64,000 nucleotides of DNA. Source: an uncultured Desulfobacteraceae bacterium (GTDB lineage: Bacteria > Desulfobacterota > Desulfobacteria > Desulfobacterales > UBA5852). How positions within the stretch are numbered: position 1 is the first letter of the stretch; each line of letters starts with the position of its first letter. The stretch is taken from NCBI GenBank assembly GCA_913060875.1, contig CAJXSL010000002.1, positions 124,001 to 188,000 on the forward strand, read 5' to 3'. This document shows, piece after piece, positions 35,960 to 44,881 of the stretch. The position numbers and the translations under genes were made by a program. Below the pieces are notes generated by a model, which saw only the letters and a list, made by a program, of their open reading frames with translations, was not told where the DNA came from and did not search any database.

Positions 35960-38900
35960 ATGCAGACGAAAATCGGCAAGGCACTCGTGATTGGCGCCGG
36001 CATCAGCGGTATTCGTGCCGCCTTGGACCTTGCGGAATTCGGATATGGGGTCACCCTCATCGAGCGCTCACCGCATATTGGCGGCATCCTGAGTCAACTG
36101 GATTACCAGTTCCCCACCGATCGCTGCGGCATGTGTAAAATGCTGCCCCTTGTGGAACGGGACGCCGGCTCGCAATTCTGTCTGCGCAAGGGTCTGTTCC
36201 ACGACAATATCGACATCAAACTTTCCACGGAACTGGCTTCCGTGGAGGGCGAACCCGGCGATTTCAAAGTGACCCTGCGCCAGGAGCCCAATCCCGTGGA
36301 TGCCGCCCGCTGCATCGGCTGCGGCAAATGTGTCGATGTATGTCCGGTCACTGTGGCCGATGAATTCAATGCCGGCCTTACCACACGCAAGGCCATCTAT
36401 CTGCCGGTGCCCCACACCATCCCCAATCCCTATCGTATCGACACCGCCGCCTGCACCCAGTGCGGGGCCTGTCAGGAGGTTTGCCCCACGGAGGCCATTC
36501 GCCTGGTGGACGAGGGGCGCAAGGATTTCAATATCCTGGTGGTGGATGACGAGCTGATTGTGCGGGACTCCCTCAAGGAATGGCTGGAGGAGGAGGGCGG
36601 CTTCCACGTGTCCATGGCGGAAAGCGGCCAGGAGGCCCTGCAGCACCTTAAAACCGAAACCTGCCACCTCATGCTGCTGGATATCAAGATGCCCGGCATG
36701 GACGGGGTGGAGGTGCTCGAAAAAGCCAAGGAACTCTTTCCCGATCTCCCGGTGGTCATGATGACCGCCTATGCCACCGTGGAAACCGCGGTGGAAGCCA
36801 TGAAGATCGGCGCCCGGGACTATCTGATCAAGCCTTTTGACACCGATGCCCTGATTCCCAAGGTCATCCAGATATACCAGACCCTGAGCACGCCGCCCGG
36901 CCCCGAACTGGAAGTCGGCGCGATTGTAATGAGTGGCGGTACCAGCTACTACAACCCCGCCGATGGAAAGGACACTTACAGCTATGGCAGCCTGCCGGAC
37001 GTGGTCACCAGCCTGGAGTTCGAACGCCTGTTCAGCGGCACCGGCCCCAACGGCGGCCAACTTCTGCGACCATCCGACGGGCGCCCCATTCGCCGCATCG
37101 CCTGGCTCCAGTGCGTCGGGTCCCGGGACATGCAGAGCAACGCGGATTTCTGTTCGAACATCTGCTGCATGTATGCCATCAAAGAGGCCAATGTGGCCCG
37201 GGAGCGCGCCGCGCGGGCGGGCACCGAACTGGAAACATCCATCTATTATATGGACATGCGCACCTTCGGCAAAAGCTTTCAACGCTACCGGGACCGCTCG
37301 GAGGCCTCCGGGGTGGCTTTCAAACGCGGCCGCGTCCATTCGGTGGAGCCCGACCTGCAGGCCAACGATCTCCAGCTCCGATGGGCGGATATTGACGGCA
37401 ACGTTGCGGTCGACCACGTGGATCTGGTGGTACTGAGCGTGGGCCAGCGCCCGGCCGAGGGGACCCAGGCGCTCACCGAAACCCTGGGCATCGGTCTGAA
37501 TCCGTGGGGGTTCCCCCAAACGGAGCCGTTTTCCCTGACCCGCACGGAACGCGACGGCATCGTGGCGGCCGGCTCCTTCGCCGGTCTCAAAGACATCAGT
37601 GAATCGGTTACCCAGGCCAGCGCGGCGGCATTGGCCGCCTCCACGACCATCCACAACGCCGGCGGCAGTATCGGTCTTAAGGACCAGCCGGAAGCAATCT
37701 ACGCGGATGTCTCCCGCGAGACGCCCCGTATCCTGGTGACCGTCTGCACCTGCAGCGAGGCCGTTACCCAGGGGGTGGACCAGAAGGCCCTCACCCACCA
37801 CCTCAAAAGCGATCCGGCCGTCGACCGGGTGGAATTTCTTGACGGCACCTGCACGGCCGAAGGGTGGGACAAACTCGTTGCCCTGGTCAAACAGCACCGG
37901 CCCAACCGCCTGCTGATCGGCGCCTGCCTGCCGTATGTCTACGCCCGGAAATTGAAAGCCCTGGGGACCGAAGTGGGACTGGACCCGCGCCTGATGGAGG
38001 TGGTGGATATCCGCACACCTGTTTTCCAGGCGGCGCGTGAGGATGCCCCGGAAGGTACCGAGCCATCGGCCGTAACGGTCCAGCGGCTTTTGGCCATGGC
38101 GGTGGCCCGGTTGCGCCGCATCAGCCCTGCCCCTGTGGCCACCGTCCCGGTCTTTCAGCAGACCCTGGTGGTCGGCGGCGGCATCGCCGGCATGACGGCC
38201 GCCCTGGCGATCGCCGATCATGGCTTCACCGTGGACCTTGTGGAAAAAGACAAAGCGCTCGGCGGCAATCTGCAATGGCTGAGCAAAACCATCGACGGCC
38301 AGGACATCCGTGCGTTTTTGGAAGACACCCGCAATCGCGTGACCGGCCATCCGCAGATCAATCTCCATCTCGACACCCGGGTGATCGCCGCCTTCGGACA
38401 GGCCGGGACGTTCTACAGCACCCTCGAGGACGGCGACGGCAATGCCGTGCAGGTCAATCATGGGGCCACCATCCTGGCCACCGGCGGCCACGAAGCCGCC
38501 ACAACGGCTTACGGGTTTGGCACCAGCCCCCGGATCGTCACCCAGCAGAATCTCGAAGCTCAACTCCATGACGGCACCCTCGATCCGACACAATTGCATA
38601 CGGTGGCCATGATTCAGTGCGTGGACTCCCGCGAGGAGCCCCGCAACTACTGCAGTCGCGTCTGCTGCAGCACATCGCTGAAACATGCCCAGGCCCTGAA
38701 AGCCGCCAATCCATCCCTGCGCATCGTGGTCTTCTACCGGGACATGATGAGCTACGGCTTTATGGAGTCCTATTTTACCGAGGCCCGCAAATCCGGCATC
38801 ACCTTCATCCCCTACACGCTTGACCGCCGTCCTGCCGTGGCCGCCGATGGAACCGACGGCGATCGGGTCACGGTTTCGGGTTATGAACCCATCATCGGAC

Positions 38901-39409
38901 AGCCGGTTGAAATGACCGCCGACCTGGTGGTTCTGGCCACGGGCATCGTACCCGAGCTACCCGGGGAACTGGCCGACGCCTACGGTGTCGCGCGGGATGA
39001 GGACAACTTTTTCCAGGAAGCCGAGTCCAAGTGGCGACCGGTGGACGCCCTCAAGGAAGGCGTCTTCGCCTGCGGCATCTGCCAGGCACCACGCAACATT
39101 CATGAATCCATCGCCACCGCCGAAGCGGCGGCCGAGCGGGCGCTGCGGATCCTTGGCCGCGAGCGTCTGCCGTCCGGTACCATCGTGGCCCGCATCCATG
39201 AAAGCCTGTGTTCCCTGTGCGAACGCTGCGTCGAGGCCTGCCCTTATGGCGCCCGCAGCCTTGACCCTGAGAATGAACGCATTGTCGTCAATCCGGCCAT
39301 GTGCCAGGGATGCGGCGCCTGCGCGGCGACCTGCCCCAACAACGCGGCCTATATCGAGGGTTTCGATGCGGAACAGTTGATGGACGTCATCGACGCCGCC
39401 TTGAACTAG
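35960..39409 (+). CDS. hdrA: Double HdrA-type flavoprotein with an inserted CheY-like receiver domain
   Basis: A 1149-residue fusion. HdrA unit 1 has the FAD site VIGAGISGIRAALDLAEFG (about 9) and two clusters CIGCGKCVDVCP (about 117) and CTQCGACQEVCP (about 165). A complete receiver is inserted at about 190-312: acidic Asp196/Asp197, phospho-Asp241 in LMLLDIKMPGMDG, Thr269 and Lys291. HdrA sequence then continues (LEFERLFSGTGPNGGQ, CVGSRDMQSNADFCSNICCM). Unit 2 starts near residue 620 with a second FAD site VVGGGIAGMTAALAI (about 736), CVDSREEPRNYCSRVCC and a terminal pair CSLCERCVEACP / CQGCGACAATCP. The frame has no stop or shift, so the receiver is truly in line. Phosphorylation could gate electron flow; this is inference. 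Confidence 0.88.
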   Translation: MQTKIGKALVIGAGISGIRAALDLAEFGYGVTLIERSPHIGGILSQLDYQFPTDRCGMCKMLPLVERDAGSQFCLRKGLFHDNIDIKLSTELASVEGEPGDFKVTLRQEPNPVDAARCIGCGKCVDVCPVTVADEFNAGLTTRKAIYLPVPHTIPNPYRIDTAACTQCGACQEVCPTEAIRLVDEGRKDFNILVVDDELIVRDSLKEWLEEEGGFHVSMAESGQEALQHLKTETCHLMLLDIKMPGMDGVEVLEKAKELFPDLPVVMMTAYATVETAVEAMKIGARDYLIKPFDTDALIPKVIQIYQTLSTPPGPELEVGAIVMSGGTSYYNPADGKDTYSYGSLPDVVTSLEFERLFSGTGPNGGQLLRPSDGRPIRRIAWLQCVGSRDMQSNADFCSNICCMYAIKEANVARERAARAGTELETSIYYMDMRTFGKSFQRYRDRSEASGVAFKRGRVHSVEPDLQANDLQLRWADIDGNVAVDHVDLVVLSVGQRPAEGTQALTETLGIGLNPWGFPQTEPFSLTRTERDGIVAAGSFAGLKDISESVTQASAAALAASTTIHNAGGSIGLKDQPEAIYADVSRETPRILVTVCTCSEAVTQGVDQKALTHHLKSDPAVDRVEFLDGTCTAEGWDKLVALVKQHRPNRLLIGACLPYVYARKLKALGTEVGLDPRLMEVVDIRTPVFQAAREDAPEGTEPSAVTVQRLLAMAVARLRRISPAPVATVPVFQQTLVVGGGIAGMTAALAIADHGFTVDLVEKDKALGGNLQWLSKTIDGQDIRAFLEDTRNRVTGHPQINLHLDTRVIAAFGQAGTFYSTLEDGDGNAVQVNHGATILATGGHEAATTAYGFGTSPRIVTQQNLEAQLHDGTLDPTQLHTVAMIQCVDSREEPRNYCSRVCCSTSLKHAQALKAANPSLRIVVFYRDMMSYGFMESYFTEARKSGITFIPYTLDRRPAVAADGTDGDRVTVSGYEPIIGQPVEMTADLVVLATGIVPELPGELADAYGVARDEDNFFQEAESKWRPVDALKEGVFACGICQAPRNIHESIATAEAAAERALRILGRERLPSGTIVARIHESLCSLCERCVEACPYGARSLDPENERIVVNPAMCQGCGACAATCPNNAAYIEGFDAEQLMDVIDAALN

Positions 39410-39483
39410 GGCGGCCCAAAGCGCGAGATCAATTATCGCAGTTATTTTTAACGGCCGGCACGGCCTTGTGAAAAGGAGTTCCC

Positions 39484-40071
39484 ATGACCGCGGTTGCGAC
39501 CCAAAACCGACCGGGTACGGAATCGGCCCCCGGGCCGGATGCCCTGAAGGCCATCCAGGACAAAATCAAGTCCTGCATTCAGTGCGGCACCTGTACCGCT
39601 TCCTGTCCCAATGAATTCGCCATGGACCTCACCCCGCGCCACCTCTGGCGCATGGTCCTGATGGGGGATACCGAAGACATCTTCGCCAGCCAAACCTTCA
39701 CCCTCTGCTCGGCGTGCTACACGTGCAGCCTGCGCTGTCCGCGCGGGCTGCCGCTCACCGAAGCCATGCACGACCTCAAACAGCTTGCGGCCAAGCACAA
39801 GCTTCCCCGCTACAAGGCCAGCACCGCATTTTACGGGCATTTCATGGACACGGTGCGGCGGCATGGGCGCATCCGTGAAACCGAGTTCATCTCCCGTTAT
39901 TTTATGACGATGACCCCCAGCAAACCCTTGATGCCGTTGAAATACACCAGTATGGGCCTCAAGTTGCTCCGCAAGGGCAAACTGCACATCGAAAATCCCT
40001 TTGCGGCACCCGGCAAGCAATCGCTGGAGGCCATCTTCCAAAAAGTGGAATCCATGGAGGAACGGGCATGA
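39484..40071 (+). CDS. hdrC: HdrC-type 4Fe-4S subunit
   Basis: A 195-residue ferredoxin-like subunit with two 4Fe-4S motifs, CIQCGTCTASCP and CSACYTCSLRCP, that passes electrons from HdrA to HdrB. It carries a basic helical C-terminal region (TSMGLKLLRKGKLHIENP) in place of the membrane part found in DsrM/HdrE types. AAAAGGAG stands before the ATG. It overlaps hdrB by 4 bp (ATGA), indicating tight coupling. Confidence 0.9.
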   Translation: MTAVATQNRPGTESAPGPDALKAIQDKIKSCIQCGTCTASCPNEFAMDLTPRHLWRMVLMGDTEDIFASQTFTLCSACYTCSLRCPRGLPLTEAMHDLKQLAAKHKLPRYKASTAFYGHFMDTVRRHGRIRETEFISRYFMTMTPSKPLMPLKYTSMGLKLLRKGKLHIENPFAAPGKQSLEAIFQKVESMEERA

Positions 40072-40946
40072 AATATCTTTACTACCCCGGCTGTTCGCTT
40101 CAGGGCACGGCGCAGGAGTACAACCAGTCCACCCGTGCCATGATGGCGGCACTGGACATTGAGCTGACAGAAATTGATGATTGGACCTGTTGCGGCGCCA
40201 GCGCGGCCGAATCGGTGAGCGAATTGCTGGCTTTGGCGCTGCCGGCCATCAACCTGGCCATTGCCGAGGCTATGGACGCCGATCAGGATATTCTCGTGCC
40301 CTGCAGCGCCTGTTACCTGAACCTTCGCAAGGTGGTTGAAACGGTTCGCCAGGACGAGACCGCCCTTGCGCGTGTCAACGAAGTCCTGGCGGAGAAGGAA
40401 CTTCATCTGAAAGGGGGGGCGAAGGTGCGCCACCTTCTGGATGTCATGGCCACGGACCTCGACCCGGAGGCCCTCCGCCAGCGTGTTCAGGTGGACCTGT
40501 CGCATCTGACGATTGCCCCCTATTACGGCTGCCAATGCCTGCGCCCCTACCCGGTATTCGACGACCCCGAGGAACCCCGCAGTATGGAGCCGCTGATCAG
40601 GGCGACCGGCGCTGCCGTACACCCCTGGAGCATGGGATCCAAATGTTGCGGCGCCTCCCACATGAACACCAAAATGGAGGTTGCATTGGAACTCGTCCAT
40701 GGTATTCTAAAAGGTGCCCAGGGGGCCGATGCCATCGTGACGGTTTGCCCCATGTGTCAGATGAACCTGGAAGCCTACCAGGATAAAATCGTTCAGCACT
40801 ACCGCGATGTCCAACCTGTCACGATATTGTATCTGCCCCAGCTTATCGGCATGGCCTTCGGTCTTCCGGACGACCAGCTGGGTTTGAACCTGAACCTGGA
40901 AATCCGTAGCGATTTCCGCAACAAACGAACCGCCGTGCCCGCTTGA
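40068..40946 (+). CDS. hdrB: HdrB-type subunit with two CCG domains
   Basis: A 292-residue subunit with two cysteine-rich CCG domains that in known HdrB enzymes bind noncubane 4Fe-4S clusters and carry out disulfide reduction. Visible motifs: YYPGCSLQGTAQEY and CCGASAAESVSELLALAL with VPCSACYLNLRK, then APYYGCQCLRPYPVF and SKCCGASHMNTKMEV with VCPMCQMNLEAYQ. The native substrate need not be CoM-S-S-CoB; a thiol such as DsrC is conceivable in a sulfate reducer. Confidence 0.92.
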   Translation: MKYLYYPGCSLQGTAQEYNQSTRAMMAALDIELTEIDDWTCCGASAAESVSELLALALPAINLAIAEAMDADQDILVPCSACYLNLRKVVETVRQDETALARVNEVLAEKELHLKGGAKVRHLLDVMATDLDPEALRQRVQVDLSHLTIAPYYGCQCLRPYPVFDDPEEPRSMEPLIRATGAAVHPWSMGSKCCGASHMNTKMEVALELVHGILKGAQGADAIVTVCPMCQMNLEAYQDKIVQHYRDVQPVTILYLPQLIGMAFGLPDDQLGLNLNLEIRSDFRNKRTAVPA

Positions 40947-40997
40947 TAACCGGCCCGACGGGTGTCGTTAACCCTGTAATCATTAAAGGAGAGCACC

Positions 40998-42296
40998 ATG
41001 GGTGAAGCCGCTATAGATCTTGGGGAGGAACGCCCCAGCGTCTTCATGGAAAAAGTTAAGGAGATTCTACCGGATGGCGGCAATCTGGACCTCTGCCTGA
41101 CCTGCGGCGCCTGCGCCTCGGGTTGCCCGGCCAGTGGCCTGCACGGTATGGACCCACGCAAATTCCTGCGCATGGCCGCATTGGGACTGGATGAAGAAGT
41201 GACCAGTACCCCCTGGGTCTGGTTGTGCAGCATGTGTCAGCGCTGCATCTATGTCTGCCCGATGCAGATCGATATCCCGGCCCTGGTTTATCAGGCCCGC
41301 TCCATGTGGCCCCGGGAAGAACGACCCAAGGGCATTCTGGGCTCCTGCGACATGGCCCTGCGCAATGACAGTTGCAGCGCCATGGGCGCCTCACCGGAAG
41401 ATTTCCAGTTTGTGGTGGAAGACGTTCTGGAAGAAGTCCGCGAAAGCCAGCCCGGTTTCGAAGACCTGCAAGCCCCCATCGATAAACAGGGCGCTCACTT
41501 CTTCCTGAACCAGAACTCCCGGGAACCGGTCACCGAGCCGGATGAAATGATCCCCCTCTGGAAAATTCTCCACCACGTGGGGGCCGATTGGACTTACGGC
41601 AGCAAGGGCTGGGGCGGTGAAAACTACTGCATGTTCCTGGCGGATGACGACAGCTGGAAAAAAACGGTGGCCACCAGTATTGGCCATGCCCATGAGTTGG
41701 GCTGCAAGGTCTATCTCAACACCGAATGAGGTCACGTGACCTACGCAGTCCGGGCCGGACTGCAAAAATTCGACATCGCCACGGATCTCGAAATCGCCAG
41801 CATCTATCAATACTATGCCCGCTGGATCCGGGAAGGCAAACTCAAAGTCAGCAGCGACTGGAACAAGGATCTTAAGATCAAGTTTACGGCACAGGATCCC
41901 TGCCAGATCGTCCGCAAGAGCTACGGCGATGCGGTGGCCGATGACCTGCGTTACGTCGTCAAAGCCGTGGTGGGGGAAGAAAATTTTGTCGACATGTACC
42001 CCAACAAGTCCAACAATTACTGCTGCGGCGGCGGGGGCGGCTTCCTGCAATCGGGGTACAACGACGAGCGGCGCGAATACGGCCGCCTTAAACTGGATCA
42101 AATCCTGGCCACCGGCGCCGATTATTGCATCGCCGCCTGCCACAACTGCCATGCCCAAATTCATGACCTGGCCGAGCACTACGAGGCCCCCTATCATACC
42201 GTTCATTTGTGGACCCTCATTTGCCTCTCCATGGGCATTCTGGGCGAAAACGAACGGGAATACCTGGGACCGGACCTGGCTGAAGTGGGCCTTTAA
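40998..42296 (+). CDS. HdrC/HdrD-like iron-sulfur protein, probable selenoprotein (TGA at 41727 as Sec)
   Basis: Reading through the in-frame TGA at 41727-41729 gives a 432-residue protein. Residues 1-100 are an HdrC-like pair of 4Fe-4S motifs (CLTCGACASGCP, CSMCQRCIYVCP). The rest has CCG-type domains: before the TGA GCKVYLNTE, after it GHVTYAVRAGLQKF. In this family the place is Cys, as in TECGH, so Sec244 replaces it. The second part has NNYCCGGGGGFLQSGYNDER and CIAACHNCHAQIHDL. Both halves share one frame, the downstream ATG-less segment has no ribosome site, and a hairpin follows the TGA (41745-41763). Operon: 51 bp after hdrB. Alternative reading: a nonsense mutation giving a dead protein. 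Confidence 0.85.
41745..41763 (+). promoter_or_regulatory. Bacterial SECIS-like hairpin after the TGA codon
   Basis: GCAGTCCG (41745-41752) pairs perfectly with CGGACTGC (41756-41763) over a GGC loop (41753-41755). The loop is about 24 nt past the TGA and starts with G, both as in the bacterial SECIS model (a 3-14 nt loop, G in one of the first two loop bases, 16-37 nt from the UGA). A further palindrome GGTCACGTGACC lies between TGA and the hairpin. Confidence 0.7.
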
Positions 42297-42522
42297 ACAA
42301 CTCCAGGGCCATGCCATAGAAAGGGAAAGGACGTACGCCGTGTCGTCATCTCACATTGACGAACCTTAAACGCCACACCTTTAAAGCAGTTCCTTAGATG
42401 TCGCTCCAGGCCCGGTTGTCGCGTGAAGATGACAACGGCGCGTTTTTCCAGCGCCTTAAAGCGCACAACCGGGTTTGTTTTGCCAATGCCGGGGGCAGCT
42501 TGCAACCGGACGGGAGAGGGTC

Positions 42523-44877
42523 ATGCTGGATCGAGTCCACAAACTTCGCAACATGCTTGTGGTCAAGCTCATCGTTGCCGTGGGATTGACCTTCCTGGTA
42601 AGCATCGCGGTCTGGGCCTATTTCAACATCCGCTACCAGAACAACAGACTCACCCAGCATATTCTCAACGAAACCGCCCGCTTCGGCAACACCATCAAGC
42701 TGGGCACCCACTACGCCATGATGAGCAACTCCCGGGACGATATCAATCAAATCATCCTGAATATCGCCCGCCAGAAAGATATCGAAACCATCCGCATCTA
42801 CAACAAAGCCGGCCAGATCAAATTCTCCAACTTGGCGGACGAAGTCGATCAGATCACCAATATCAAAGCGGAAGCCTGCGATGTCTGCCACCACTGGGAT
42901 CCCCCCCTGGTAACCCTCGAACCCGAGCAAGGCACACGCTTTTTCACCGATTCCTCCGGCCAGCGGGTCATCGGGGTCATCACACCGATCCTCAACGAGC
43001 CGGGCTGTGCGGAAGCCTGCCACTTCCATCCGGTGGACAAGAAAGTGCTCGGAGCGCTCGACGTGGTCTTTTCTCTGGAGAGGGTCCAGGCGGAAATGCA
43101 GCACTTCAAACGCGGCATCCTGATGCTGGCGGCATTTGTCTTTCTGGTCACGTCGGCCATTATCATGGCGGTCATGCTGCGTTTTGTAAATCGCCCCATT
43201 CGAGGCCTGATCAACAGGACTCAGCAAATCGCCAAGGGAGACTACAGTTCCAAGGTTCCGGTGGACGGCGAGGATGAAATCAACCAACTGGCCGTGGCCG
43301 TCAACCGCATGGGCGACGAAATCGCCCGCAGTCAGACCGATTTGCAGCGCCAACGCAATGAATACCAGAATCTCTTTGAAAATGTTCCCTGCGAAATCGC
43401 CGTTCTCGACAGGGATTACCGTCTGGTCAACTTCAACCAAAGGTATTTGAACAAATTCAACCCGGTCATGGGAGACTTTTGCTATAAAGCCTACAAAGGC
43501 CGGGATTCCAAATGCCGGGATTGCCTGGTGGAAAAAACTTTCGAGGGTGCCGGCCCGCAGTTGGGCGAAGAAACCGGATACGACAAAAACGGCCAGCCGG
43601 CCCATTGGCTGGTGGTCACGTCTCCGCTGGCGGACGACACCGGCCAGATCACCGGCGCCATGGAAATGAATCTGGACCTCACGGACATGAAGGTCCTGGA
43701 AGACAAACTGCGCCAATCCGAAAAAAAATACCATGCTTTTTTCAACAACATCCCCAACCCGGTATTCGTGCTGGATGCCGACAGTCTCGACATCCTGGAT
43801 TGCAACGCCAGTGTCAAGGCGGTTTACGGTTATGAAAAATTTGAATTGTTGGGGATGTCTTTTCTGAATTTTTTCGTGGACGAGGAGAAAGAGGCCTACG
43901 CCGAAGCAATTTCGAGTGTATCGGTCATGAACCGGGTCAAGCATGTCAAGAAATCGGGGATACCGCTCTTCGTCAACATTCGTATTTCCCCTTCCAACGA
44001 TGAAGGTCATAAGGTTTTTCTCGTCACCACCAGCGATATCACCAAGCGGCTCGAAGTCGAACAGCAGTTGATTCAGGCCAGCAAAATGGCCACCTTGGGC
44101 GAGATGGCCACCGGTGTGGCCCATGAATTGAACCAACCGTTGTCCGTCATCAAAACCGCCAGCAGCTTCCTGCTCAAAAAAGTCCGCAACCAGGAACCCA
44201 TTGCCGACGATATCATGCAGACCATGACCGAAGAAATCGGCAGCCACATCAACCGCGCCACCAAAATTATCACGCATATGCGCGAGTTTGGACGCAAATC
44301 GGACATGGATATCGTGGCCGTGCCGCTCAATGACATCATCGAGCGGGCCTTTGAAATTTTCAGCCAGCAGTTGAAAGTGCGCGGGATCGATGTCCATTGG
44401 GACCTGGCAAAGGATCTGCCGCCCATCGAAGCCGATCCCAGTTGCCTGGAACAGGTGTTTATCAACCTGCTGGTCAATGCACGTGATGCCATTGAATCCG
44501 TCTGGGAGGCGGTTCCCGCCACCTCCCTGGAAGCGCCTTCCGATCCGCCGGTCAAACAGATCATCATCCGCACCCGCTGTCAGGACGATCGTGTCATCGC
44601 CGAAGTGGAAGACAGTGGCAGTGGCATTCCCGAGGCCATTCGGGAAAAAATCTTCGAACCTTTTTTCACCACCAAAGAGGTGGGCAAGGGAACCGGATTG
44701 GGGCTTTCCATCAGCTATGGCATTGTCAAAGATTGCCGGGGAACCATCCGGGCGGATACGATTCCGGGCAAGGGCGCACGGTTCACGGTATCCTTCCCTG
44801 CGGCCTGCCCCGGCGAAAACGGCGGCCTTTTCCTGGCACCTGACACGCATGCCGATGGAAACGCTAACTGGGGATAA
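42523..44877 (+). CDS. Membrane sensor kinase with periplasmic heme-type motifs
   Basis: A 784-residue kinase. TM1 (about 14-34) and TM2 (about 197-222) bracket a periplasmic domain of about 160 residues that carries C119-D-V-C122-H123 and C162-A-E-A-C166-H167, a classic CxxCH and a CxxxCH, so one or two c-type hemes are likely. Then HAMP, a Cys-bearing PAS ([16 protein letters not shown], about 320-340), a second PAS ([20 protein letters not shown]), HisKA ([20 protein letters not shown]) and HATPase with DSGSGIPE. The ATG at 42523 has GGGAGAGGG upstream. Its neighbours and promoter context imply that it senses redox state or an electron acceptor for the hdr system. Confidence 0.88.
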   Translation: MLDRVHKLRNMLVVKLIVAVGLTFLVSIAVWAYFNIRYQNNRLTQHILNETARFGNTIKLGTHYAMMSNSRDDINQIILNIARQKDIETIRIYNKAGQIKFSNLADEVDQITNIKAEACDVCHHWDPPLVTLEPEQGTRFFTDSSGQRVIGVITPILNEPGCAEACHFHPVDKKVLGALDVVFSLERVQAEMQHFKRGILMLAAFVFLVTSAIIMAVMLRFVNRPIRGLINRTQQIAKGDYSSKVPVDGEDEINQLAVAVNRMGDEIARSQTDLQRQRNEYQNLFENVPCEIAVLDRDYRLVNFNQRYLNKFNPVMGDFCYKAYKGRDSKCRDCLVEKTFEGAGPQLGEETGYDKNGQPAHWLVVTSPLADDTGQITGAMEMNLDLTDMKVLEDKLRQSEKKYHAFFNNIPNPVFVLDADSLDILDCNASVKAVYGYEKFELLGMSFLNFFVDEEKEAYAEAISSVSVMNRVKHVKKSGIPLFVNIRISPSNDEGHKVFLVTTSDITKRLEVEQQLIQASKMATLGEMATGVAHELNQPLSVIKTASSFLLKKVRNQEPIADDIMQTMTEEIGSHINRATKIITHMREFGRKSDMDIVAVPLNDIIERAFEIFSQQLKVRGIDVHWDLAKDLPPIEADPSCLEQVFINLLVNARDAIESVWEAVPATSLEAPSDPPVKQIIIRTRCQDDRVIAEVEDSGSGIPEAIREKIFEPFFTTKEVGKGTGLGLSISYGIVKDCRGTIRADTIPGKGARFTVSFPAACPGENGGLFLAPDTHADGNANWG

Positions 44878-44881
44878 AACC

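Noticed and set aside
36068-38686. 872-codon open frame on the minus strand opposite the second HdrA gene
   Set aside because: Same reason: an antisense shadow of a gene with clear FAD, Fe-S and receiver motifs.
41736-42296. A separate 186-residue gene starting GTG at 41736
   Set aside because: It has no ribosome site, begins inside the TGA-hairpin region, and continues the domain cut at 41727 in the same frame.
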